This document shows positions 34,093 to 43,800 of a DNA stretch of 64,000 nucleotides, one piece after another. Position 1 is the first letter of the stretch. Each line of letters opens with the position of its first letter. Location: assembly GCF_002210285.1 (NCBI RefSeq), contig NZ_MWQE01000008.1, positions 62,001 through 126,000 on the forward strand. Reading direction: 5' to 3'. The position numbers were made by a program, and so were the translations under genes. The DNA is from Fibrobacter sp. UWR2 (GTDB lineage Bacteria > Fibrobacterota > Fibrobacteria > Fibrobacterales > Fibrobacteraceae). The notes under the pieces were generated by a model, which searched no databases, was not told the DNA's origin, and was given only the letters and a program-made list of their open reading frames with translations.

Positions 34093-34248
34093 CACACTCT
34101 TGTTTGTAAATTTCACTTTACATCACAATTCTTTCCGGCGTGCGAATTTCCCCTTTTTCGCATTTTTTTGTGATATGCTTGGCGCAGTCTCTGCACGCCC
34201 CTCGAAATTGCGTATTTTTTTGTTTTTTCCTCATTTTCGAGGGGACGA

Positions 34249-34275
34249 TTTAACATAATAAATCTATTTTATAAT
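34249..34275 (+). promoter_or_regulatory. Promoter of the first GH9 gene
   Basis: TATAAT (34270-34275) is a perfect -10 box, with TTTAAC 15 bp upstream as a weak -35. Transcription would start near 34282, so the hairpin at 34297 would lie at the very 5' end of the mRNA. The preceding 34093-34248 is AT-rich with no ORF. Confidence 0.5.
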
Positions 34276-34296
34276 TGGGATTATTGTGGTTTGACG

Positions 34297-34323
34297 AGGA
34301 CTCTTGCAAGGGTCCTGTTTTTT
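34297..34323 (+). terminator. Leader hairpin with U run just ahead of the GH9 gene
   Basis: AGGACTCTTG (34297-34306) pairs with CAAGGGTCCT (34307-34316), one G:T pair, followed by TTTTTT (34318-34323). The ribosome site AAAGGAGGCGG starts only about 10 nt later. It may be an attenuator, a second terminator for the CE4 gene, or a 5' stabiliser. Confidence 0.6.
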
Positions 34324-34344
34324 AGGTTATTTAAAGGAGGCGGC

Positions 34345-37300
34345 ATGCCTGCAAAAAGATCTTGGATTACAGTACTGCTCGCGACTGTCGGCATCATGGC
34401 GGCAGAGCAAGAACAGCCCACACCGTACGACCTGATTCGTCCGGTCTGGCCGCTCACGTGGGACAGCACCGTGTTCAACCACTTTGTCCCCGACGCGATT
34501 CCGAAGAACCCGATTCCGAAAAACAGGACTCCCGCCGCATTCGCCCCCAACGAATTTATTCCCGACACGCTGGACCAGGCCTACCTGGACGCCATGAACT
34601 ACCGCATGTCACCCATCCGCGTGAACCAGGCCGGCTATCTCGAAAGTGACGCCGAGAAGCAGTTCTACTACGTCGGATCCGCCACCTCCTTCGAAGTCGT
34701 GGATGCCGATGGCAACTCCCTCTCCCCCGCAGCCACGGGAACCTTTACCTCAAGCGGTAAATCCGCATCGTCTTCCTGGATAATCAATGCAGGGACAAAC
34801 GCGGCCACCAACAACAAGGACCGCTATTCCGTTACCATAAATGGCCCGTCGGGCACGATACAGATAGGCCAACTCGGCAACATGAGCCTGCCCACCAATA
34901 CCCGCCTGCGCATCAAGGTGGGGAACAATATTTCGAGCACCTTCATCATTAGCGAACACGTGTATTCCATGGTGAAGGATGCAGCCCTCAAGTTCTACGG
35001 CATCAACCGTAGCGGTAATGGAGAATCCTGGTTCCACCCGGCAAGCCATACCAAGGATGGCGGCGGACCGGTTACCGAAGGTGCAGATGACGTCCGTGGA
35101 CCGTTTAATGAAGCCCTTGCCGGAACGCTTGAAGGCGGCTACTACGACTGCGGAGACCACCTGAAGGAATCCCAGACCCAGATGTATGCCTTCATGGTGG
35201 CTGCCGTGATGGCAGCAACGAACGCCGACGCCGACGAAGACGTTTATGCCTACAACCAGGGGGAAACGGTCAATACCGACGGTATCCCCGACATGCTCCG
35301 CGAAGCTAAGCACGGCGCCGACTTTGTACTGCGTGCCTACAAGCGCGCCAACGGAGTCGTCGACGACATGGCCCTTTCCGTAGGTAACTTCGGTAGTGAC
35401 CACGGTTGGTGGGGACGCCCCGAGAACCAGGACAAGCTCCCTGTCGACAACTCTGCATCGGCAACCGACCGCGGAGGCCCCGCCTCGCGCACGGTCCGCC
35501 TTGGCGAAGTCGGCTCGAACATCGGTGGCGAAACGGCCGCAGGCCTCGCCATCCTCGGCAAGATGTATGCCGAATACGACAAGCCCTTTGCCGATAGCTG
35601 CCTTATGGTGGCCAAGGCCATGTACAAGTTTGCAAAAGACCTCGCCCAAGGCGCGACCTTCACTCACAACAAGAAGGCTGCCGGCTGGTCTAGCCCGGCC
35701 TATAACGGCAACAACGAATTCTACGACGACATGGCTCTTGCCTCGGTGGCACTCCTCTATGCGACCGGAGAAAAAGAATACGCCGACGACATGATCCGCA
35801 ACAAGAACATGGTGCAGGGCCAGGAATACGCTACCGGCGCCGGATTCTTCGAGGGCGGTTGGTTCGTCACCAACAACAAGGGCTTCTTTAAGGATGTCAA
35901 GAACACCGGATGGGCAAACGCCTATTCCTACGCGCTCTATGCCCTCTACAAGCTAATCCTGCAGGACAAGGACAAGGCGATAAACGAATACGGCCTATCT
36001 GAAACGGAATGGCTGAACGCCATCGAAGACTGTATCGCGGACATGATTGCGAACCTCGGCGACATGAGTGCCTACGGCGAAAGCCCGGAAACATTCGTAT
36101 TCCCCACGGTTCCCAATGTCTGGAAGCAGAGCCAGGTCACATACGACAAGACCTGGTATACCATGCTCACGGACCAGGAATGGATCTACAACAGATACCG
36201 CGCTGGTGACATTTTCGAAGTGCTGGCATACGCCGACGTGGCGGCCGACATCGAAAAGCAGGGTATTTCACTCCCCAACATGGGAACCCCGAACTGGAAA
36301 GCGGCCGAGGCAAAGCAGTTCGCCATCAACCAGCTTAACTACCTGCTTGGCGTGAACCCGTGGGACGTTTCCTTCATCATGGGTGTCGGCGACAAGAACG
36401 ACGCCCACCCGCACCACCGTGCATCCAACCCCGAAGGCAAGAACATGCCGGGCGCAGGCTACAAGTATAAACCGCCTGTAGGCGCCCTCTATGGTGGCGT
36501 TCCCCCTGCACTCAGTGTGACTATGGGTAAGAACGGACAGCGCAACTGGGAATACTACGAAATGTCGGAAGTCTGCATTGACGCAGCCGCAACCCTCGTC
36601 AGTAGCGTAAGCCTCGCCTCCCAGAAGATTGACCGCACCCGCGCACCCGGAATGCAGGTGGAAATCCGCCACGTCAGCATGGATTCCGCCATCGTGATGG
36701 TGAAACTCGATACCCGCGGCACGGCATCCATCAACTACGGCACAGGCGACCAGGCAACGCAAATGAACAAGGTTGCCGTCCCCGACGATTCCTCCTCCGG
36801 CGTGCAGCACGAGTTCATCCTGAGGAACCTGCAGCCGGGCACCACATACTACTTCTTCGCGACCGGTTATAACGCCTACAACCCAGAAAACTACACCATG
36901 AAGTTCATGGTCGACAGCACGCAGACTCCGTTCAGCTTCACGACGCTCAACACCGTCGAAAGCGCCGAAATCAAGAATGTAACCGTGTGTAACGTAAGTG
37001 CCGACAGTGCCGAAATCATGTGGTACACCCCGAACGGCGAATACGAATCCAAGCTCTACTGGGATACCATTCCGCACACGAACCCGAACGAGTATGCCCA
37101 CAACACGGGCGCCGGCAATGCCGACATCTCGGGAATCCCGACCAAGTTCCACTATGTGAAAATCGGCGGACTCAAGGAAAAGACGACATACTACTACGCC
37201 GTCGAGAGCAACGGACAGTACACGAACGTGAACGAAGAAACAGGCGCCATGCTCAAGTTCACCACACCGGTGACGCAGTACGACTTCAGCGTGTACACCT

Positions 37301-40300
37301 ACCAGTACTCTTGGGCAAGCAAACCCGCCATCAACGTGAACATCTTCAACAACGAGGCTAGAGCGTTCGACAGCCTTACCGTGCGCATGTTCATGCGTGG
37401 CGATGACGACCTGTACGATGACGTGGCCATCCGTACCGACATCTGCCAGGCATACGACGAAGCCGGTTTCAACAAGGCCTGCGATGCCACAACGCTAGAA
37501 GTTCTCAACCAAGGGTTCCGCCACGTGCGCCCCGTAAAGATCGAAGACACCTACGATGCCGCTTCTGGCACCTGGCAGTGGTACTTCCCCATCCCGCTCG
37601 GACCGACAGTCATCAAGAGTTCTAGCCGCTTCCGCGTGGACGTGCTGTTCGTAGCACGCATTCGCGCCCAGGGACAGGACGACCCGCTCGACGTGGCCCC
37701 GCAGAACAAGAAGCTTTACTGCAACGCCGACGGTACCTGGTACTGGGTGTCCGACGAGGACAAGATTGGCGCTACCCTCACGGCAAATCCGGGCGACTGG
37801 AGCTGGATGCCGCACAGCAAGGCCAACGGCGACTATGCCGACTACCCGGGCATGCCCTGCATCAGCAAGGATGCCGGCGACCTGGACTTCGGCGTGGCAC
37901 CGGTGAACCCCTACGTGGCCGTGTACCGCAAGGACGAATTCGTCTGGGGCTACAGCCCCTCCAAGAGCGAAATGGAAACGAAGCGCGCGAACTACCAGAT
38001 CGAGGTCACGTTCGACGAGCCCTTCAACGTGTCTAACGGCAGCTATGTGGAAATCGACCAGTCGAGCAGCACCGTGTTCGTGACCGGCCACGCCCATATT
38101 ACCGAAGGCGGCTACATCACGAAGATTTGGGCAAACGGAACGCAGGTTCCGCTGGAACGCATGGATCTTGATGGCGAAATCTACATGATGAGCAATGGCG
38201 TCATCGTTGCGCACTACAACCTCGCTACCGACCTCTGGGATTTGAAGATTCCGGTTAAGATGGGCATCGGAAGCAACAAGGTCGACGTCACAGTATTCGC
38301 AGGGCCTGACCCCGATTGTGCTGCCTGTACCGAAAACGGAGGCTGTGCTTTCGTAAACCGTTCGTACTTCGTGCAGTTCACCAAGGGCGACGCTACCGCA
38401 TCGGCCCTCACCATCAAGGATAGGGACGGCAACCCGGTGGCAAGCCCGGCCGACCCGGCGAACACGCAGTTCTACATCTACCTGACCGACAAGGACAAGG
38501 CAAAGTACAACCAAACTATCGAAGTGCTCGTCGTGAACAACAAGAAGGGCGATACCCTCAAGGTCGCCATGGAACCCGTTGCCGACAACCCTGGCATGTT
38601 CCAGAGCAAGACCTCCATCGCCGCACTTGAAGTTCCGAAGAACAACCGAGGGTCTGGCCAGATTTCGTTCTTTGCGGGCGATACCATCCAGGTCATCTAT
38701 ATCGACCCCGAAGACGAAGAAGATGTCTCGAAGCAGTCGTTCTACGCAGAATCCACGTACCCGGCGCCCAAACAGGTGCTTGCCCAGGACAGCGACTGCG
38801 ACAACGTCGCCGACAAGTTGACCATCACCTTCTCCAATGCCTTCGACGAGAACTACGCGCTGGACAGCGTCCGCGTGTTTATCGAAGGCATGAGCGACTC
38901 GGTGACACTTTCTGTGCCCCAGCCGATACAGGGCCTAAACGAGATTACGATACCGCTCACAGGCGTAAACGTACCTGAAACGGCAGCACCCAGCGGAACC
39001 GCAACCGTATTCCTTGTCACGAAGGGGCAGATTTCCCGCGAAGTGGTGAAGATTACCGACGGTATCGCGCCACAGCTCCTGAGCGTAACGATTCTCGAGA
39101 ATCCGGAACCGCGCTCCACCGAAGATACGCTGATGATCGCCTTCACCGAGCCTGTCATGTTACCCTCCCTGGGAGCATGGCCCCTCTCTATCGAAGGAGT
39201 CTCCGGCGACCACATCTCCGTGTCGGGCAAGGCAACCACAAACAACGGCGGCAAGAGTTGGCTGTTCGTGGTGACCGGGAACGACAACGGGAGCTACATC
39301 CCTGTTGGCGGAATCGCAAGCATCAAGAGCGGCATGAACATCACGGACGAAGCCCTGAACGCGCTCGACCCGGCATCGCCCTGCGCACAGGGCGTGAAGA
39401 TTGCAGAAACCCCGAAGCCCGTGCCCATCACGCTTGCCGAAATCCGCGACAACGAGGGTGACGGTTTCGCTGACGAAATCTACCTGAAGTTCGAAAAGAA
39501 GCTACGCCCGCAGGACATGCTCGACAGTTTCGTCGTGGAATGGGGCATGAAGAACATCACCAAGAGTTTCCTCCCTGCCGACTGGAACCACACCATGGAA
39601 TTCGGGGAACACTGGCAGCACAATCAGCAGCTGGATACCCTCACCGGTGTCGTCACCGACGATTCCACCCTGGTGCAAGATACGATTTCCATCATTACGA
39701 TTCCGCTCACGACTGCAAACGGATTCCCGTTCGGCACGACAAGCGGTTCGTACGACGGCTACGGTCACGTGACACCGAGACTCGGACCCGCAGGCGGATT
39801 CTTCGACAAGTTCTACTTCGTAGTCGACAAGTGCCCGCCCGTCATTATCAAGGCGACGAAGTCCACATCGAATTCCTACGAGTTCCTCGAAGCCACCATG
39901 TCTGAGCCTCTCCAGACTATCGACAATTCCTCTCTCGAATACATCGAGCGCAAGCGCGGCTCGCAGGAAGGCATATACCTGAAGCCCAAGTCCGTATCGA
40001 CCCGAAACGACGTGAAGGAATTCTACGGCTACTCCGACGAATCCGAAGGCGCCGTACGCGTAGGCGACTACATCAGGCTCGTGCCGCTCCCGGCACTTTC
40101 CCGCTACAAGGACAAGGCTGGCAACTACCCCACCGAACAGAACCCGTGGGTAATTGTCGGCGGTGCTTCCGCAGAAAAGACGAAGTTCAACGTGGTTCTC
40201 GTGCACAACGTGACGAAGCCTTCCGCCGACGTCCCCTATACGGGCGCTCCGGCCAGCGCAGGCGAAGTATTCCGTGCAACAATCATCAAGACTGGCGGCA

Positions 40301-40806
40301 ACGAGGCCCTCATGACTCTCAAGGACGGCGTCCTTTCTGCAACGGGAATCGTCCTGGACACGAACCTCTACAAGCATGCCGGCCCGCAGTTCATTGTTGA
40401 AATCACGATGCCTTCGGCCCTGCAGACCAACGATCTCGGCCAGCCGCTCTTCGATTTCGACATCAAGTTCTCGGTCGATGTCTACGACAACCTCGGGCAG
40501 TTCATTACCAAGCAGAACGTACGCCTGAACATGAACGACATCGGTTACGACATGATCTCAGAAGATGGCGTGTTGCGCGTGAATATGGAATGGATGGCAC
40601 CCGATGGTGCGCCCACGACAAAGACCGGCCGCAAGCTCGGCACAGGCGCATACATTGCGAAATTCGACTTCCTCTCCAAGGCCACCTACACCGCAGAGTC
40701 TACTCCGGTACAGGGAGAAAGTTCGAACTACAAGAAGGGCGATATCATCAAGACCACGGACAACACGACGAAGACTTTCGGATTCAAGCGCGCCAAGCGT
40801 AAGTAA
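34345..40806 (+). CDS. Giant modular GH9 cellulase (first of two)
   Basis: About 2153 residues from the ATG at 34345, chosen for AAAGGAGG upstream. After a signal peptide (ending IMAA) come a CelD_N-like Ig domain (from PIRVNQAGYL, about 90-190), a GH9 catalytic domain (about 195-760) with GGYYDCGDH (catalytic base Asp271, Asp268 nearby), NPWDVSFIMG, HPHHR (688-692) and SEVCID with acid Glu742, then two FN3-like domains (about 771-870, 873-980), a possible CBM-like domain, and a long set of Ig-like modules with SbsA-type strands (LMIAFTEPVML) and DxDxD-type motifs at about 1481 and 1702. The end (GRKLGTGAYIAK about 2097-2108, KTFGFKRAKRK) matches the next protein and may anchor or sort it. 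Secreted, cellulose-degrading. Confidence 0.92.
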   Translation: MPAKRSWITVLLATVGIMAAEQEQPTPYDLIRPVWPLTWDSTVFNHFVPDAIPKNPIPKNRTPAAFAPNEFIPDTLDQAYLDAMNYRMSPIRVNQAGYLESDAEKQFYYVGSATSFEVVDADGNSLSPAATGTFTSSGKSASSSWIINAGTNAATNNKDRYSVTINGPSGTIQIGQLGNMSLPTNTRLRIKVGNNISSTFIISEHVYSMVKDAALKFYGINRSGNGESWFHPASHTKDGGGPVTEGADDVRGPFNEALAGTLEGGYYDCGDHLKESQTQMYAFMVAAVMAATNADADEDVYAYNQGETVNTDGIPDMLREAKHGADFVLRAYKRANGVVDDMALSVGNFGSDHGWWGRPENQDKLPVDNSASATDRGGPASRTVRLGEVGSNIGGETAAGLAILGKMYAEYDKPFADSCLMVAKAMYKFAKDLAQGATFTHNKKAAGWSSPAYNGNNEFYDDMALASVALLYATGEKEYADDMIRNKNMVQGQEYATGAGFFEGGWFVTNNKGFFKDVKNTGWANAYSYALYALYKLILQDKDKAINEYGLSETEWLNAIEDCIADMIANLGDMSAYGESPETFVFPTVPNVWKQSQVTYDKTWYTMLTDQEWIYNRYRAGDIFEVLAYADVAADIEKQGISLPNMGTPNWKAAEAKQFAINQLNYLLGVNPWDVSFIMGVGDKNDAHPHHRASNPEGKNMPGAGYKYKPPVGALYGGVPPALSVTMGKNGQRNWEYYEMSEVCIDAAATLVSSVSLASQKIDRTRAPGMQVEIRHVSMDSAIVMVKLDTRGTASINYGTGDQATQMNKVAVPDDSSSGVQHEFILRNLQPGTTYYFFATGYNAYNPENYTMKFMVDSTQTPFSFTTLNTVESAEIKNVTVCNVSADSAEIMWYTPNGEYESKLYWDTIPHTNPNEYAHNTGAGNADISGIPTKFHYVKIGGLKEKTTYYYAVESNGQYTNVNEETGAMLKFTTPVTQYDFSVYTYQYSWASKPAINVNIFNNEARAFDSLTVRMFMRGDDDLYDDVAIRTDICQAYDEAGFNKACDATTLEVLNQGFRHVRPVKIEDTYDAASGTWQWYFPIPLGPTVIKSSSRFRVDVLFVARIRAQGQDDPLDVAPQNKKLYCNADGTWYWVSDEDKIGATLTANPGDWSWMPHSKANGDYADYPGMPCISKDAGDLDFGVAPVNPYVAVYRKDEFVWGYSPSKSEMETKRANYQIEVTFDEPFNVSNGSYVEIDQSSSTVFVTGHAHITEGGYITKIWANGTQVPLERMDLDGEIYMMSNGVIVAHYNLATDLWDLKIPVKMGIGSNKVDVTVFAGPDPDCAACTENGGCAFVNRSYFVQFTKGDATASALTIKDRDGNPVASPADPANTQFYIYLTDKDKAKYNQTIEVLVVNNKKGDTLKVAMEPVADNPGMFQSKTSIAALEVPKNNRGSGQISFFAGDTIQVIYIDPEDEEDVSKQSFYAESTYPAPKQVLAQDSDCDNVADKLTITFSNAFDENYALDSVRVFIEGMSDSVTLSVPQPIQGLNEITIPLTGVNVPETAAPSGTATVFLVTKGQISREVVKITDGIAPQLLSVTILENPEPRSTEDTLMIAFTEPVMLPSLGAWPLSIEGVSGDHISVSGKATTNNGGKSWLFVVTGNDNGSYIPVGGIASIKSGMNITDEALNALDPASPCAQGVKIAETPKPVPITLAEIRDNEGDGFADEIYLKFEKKLRPQDMLDSFVVEWGMKNITKSFLPADWNHTMEFGEHWQHNQQLDTLTGVVTDDSTLVQDTISIITIPLTTANGFPFGTTSGSYDGYGHVTPRLGPAGGFFDKFYFVVDKCPPVIIKATKSTSNSYEFLEATMSEPLQTIDNSSLEYIERKRGSQEGIYLKPKSVSTRNDVKEFYGYSDESEGAVRVGDYIRLVPLPALSRYKDKAGNYPTEQNPWVIVGGASAEKTKFNVVLVHNVTKPSADVPYTGAPASAGEVFRATIIKTGGNEALMTLKDGVLSATGIVLDTNLYKHAGPQFIVEITMPSALQTNDLGQPLFDFDIKFSVDVYDNLGQFITKQNVRLNMNDIGYDMISEDGVLRVNMEWMAPDGAPTTKTGRKLGTGAYIAKFDFLSKATYTAESTPVQGESSNYKKGDIIKTTDNTTKTFGFKRAKRK

Positions 40807-40833
40807 GGTGAAGAAAGTATTAGGTGGAAAGCA

Positions 40834-43800
40834 ATGAAAATGACGTACTTGAAAAAAATTCTTTTGGCAGCATTTGTCCTGGGCGACATCCTCGCCGTCC
40901 AGGCGATGGCGGAGTTACCCAATATCGACCGTACCGACAAGGTTCACGAACGCAGGTACCTCGACTCGTTGAACGTCTACAACCGTCGACCGATTCGAGT
41001 AAACCAATCCGGTTTCAGGCCACAAGACAACAAGTACGCCTACGTGGCGGACCCCTCGGCACAAACGTTCAAGGTCGTTGACGCGAATACAAAAAAAGAC
41101 GTAATTTCCGCAAAAAATCTCAACTTAGTCGACGCCAATGCGCCAAAGCCCAACTTTTGGGTGGCGGGAGTCCTTAAAGCGGGAAACGACAACACCTTGT
41201 ATTCTTTCAGCCTGGCAGACTCCGCAACCGCTGTCGCAGGCACCGAGGCCCTATACAAAGCAGATTTTAGCGAACTGGCGACCATAGGCGAATACTTTGT
41301 GGTTTGCGGAGGAGACACCTCCGCCACATTCCACGTTCACCCGTCTATTTTCAACTCGATTTTGGAATACTCCCTGCAATTCTTTGGCTCACAACGCTGC
41401 GGAAATACAAAATCACACACACATGCCGCCTGCCACATGAAGGACGGCTCTAAAATAGGCCACGACCTTACCGGTGGCTGGCACGACTGCGGAGACCACT
41501 TTAAAGTTTCAGAGACCCTGGGCTTTGCAGCCTACGTTTTGATTACCACATACCTGGTTTACCAAGACAAGGCAGAGGACCGCTACGGCAACTCCTACGC
41601 CGACACAGCCATCACGGACGGCATCCCTGACCTGCTTTACGAAGCCAAGATTGGCGCAGACTTTATCTTCAAATTGTACAAGGCGTCTAAAGCAGACGGG
41701 TTGATTGCCAGGGGCGACATGTACCACTCGGTTGGCGTAGACCAGGTGGACCATGAATACTGGGACGTGCCCGAAAAGCAGGATGCCCAGCCCCATTCCA
41801 AGGGAGGGCCCGACCGCGATGTAGCAGACTCTGCCGGCAACGTTTCGGGCATGTATGCCGCTGTCCTCGCCGAAGTGGCTGCCGCCTGGTTTGTTTTTGA
41901 CCCGGTTTATGCAGACTCCCTTTTGGAAGCGGCAAAAGACATCTACGCAAATGTGGTCAAAAAATCCTACCGAAATATAACCGGCAATTTGAAGGGGTTC
42001 TATACCGGAAGCTCCAACATAACCAACAGAACCGACAATGCGGCCGCAGCCGCCTTGGCGCTTTGGTACGCCACCGCCGACCCCACCTACCAAAACGACC
42101 TGTACAAAGATTTGACAATCAACGACAATTCCACCAATTACGGTTACAACAACGAGCCCGACGACGCAGGTCCCTACTTCAAGGGCGGCTACCTTGGCCT
42201 CACAAGCGGATTTTACCCTGGCGGCTGGATGACGGACTACGAAAACGTCCACGCCCACGTTTTGTTCTCTTTTGTCAAGCTCATTTTGAAGGACCAGGAG
42301 ACCGCGGCTAGTTACGGCGTTGGAGAACTGGAAAGGGATACATTAATACAGCGGTCCACCAACAGCCTCCGTCGTTTGACCGACGATGGTTCCGAGGGCA
42401 CTCCGCGATTTACAAACCGTTTCGGATCGGTCAAGGCGGTCCCTCCTTACAACCTGATATGGACCAGCAGCGGCTGGGGATTGAACCGCTACAACCTGGG
42501 CGCGGCCAACGCCATCTTTATGCTTTCTGAAATCACCACCGGTGAAGAAAAGGAAGTATACAAGCAGCTTGCCCTCGACAACATTTATTATAGCCTTGGC
42601 GCGAACCCGTGGGATGTTTCATTCTTGATGGGTGCCGGCGACAAAAACTTGAACCACCCGCACAACCGTGCTGCCAACCCCGACGGATACAATGCTGGCG
42701 GCATGCCCTATAAGTACACCTGCCCACTGGGCGCCCTGATGGGCGGCACCTTCCCCGACGCCGTATTGCAAGATTTTTGGGAATTTTGGACAGTTACCGA
42801 AACGTGCATTGACTTTTCGGCACAGCTTTTGATCCCAGCCCAAAGCCTAGCAGAGACGCTGCCCGAAGATGCCGAAGGGCCCCTGTACAGCAATGTTGCC
42901 GGAGTTCCCATTTCTAATACCTCGGCCACCATTAGCTGGGACGTCAACGAAGTCGCCCTCACCACGGTGTTCTACAACACCACACCCGACGCTAGTACTG
43001 CAAAATCCGTCACGCAGACCACGGCCAGCAAGGGCGGCGCATTGACCATTGACGGGCTCGAGCCCAACCAAACCTATTACTTCTTCTTGGAGGGCATGGA
43101 CGTCAAGCACAACATTGGCACCGACGACAATCACGGTCAATGGTACCAGTTCACCATGACCCCGCTCAACACCACCATCAGCGGCGTCACCATTTGCCAG
43201 GTAGACAACCGCAGCGCCAAGATTTACTGGTGGAGCAGCGACCGGCTGAACGGAGTCGTGAACTACGGGACCAGCAGTTCGAATCTTACCGAATCGCAAC
43301 CCGCCGAAGGCGGCGCAGTCCTTTTCCACGAAGTCCTGCTTACAAACTTGAGCGCAGGCACCACCTACTACTTTAGCGTATCCTCGGGAGCAACCACAGA
43401 CAATAACGGTGGAAACTACTACAGCTTTACCACGGAACAATACTCCACCTACGCCAACTTGGACATTTACATAAAGCCCACTTCTTACCAAGCAGAATGT
43501 ACCGATTGGAAGGACTGCCACGAATTCATTGTTTCTATCGCCAACAACGACACGATGGCGTTCCACGATTTCGAGATTCGCCTCTACCTTGGCAAGAGTT
43601 CAACCTTCCAACCCATTTCGTGGACACCCCTCACCCAAAACTGGGGCGGCGAAGGAACGATGACCTCAATAAAAAGCATCTCATTCGGGTCGCCCACCTT
43701 GGAAAAAGACCAGTATTACATACCCATTACCATAGGGGACACCCTAAAGGTCTCTGGGCAAATGCTGTTCCAACTCAAGTTTATGACAGGAACCTTCAAG

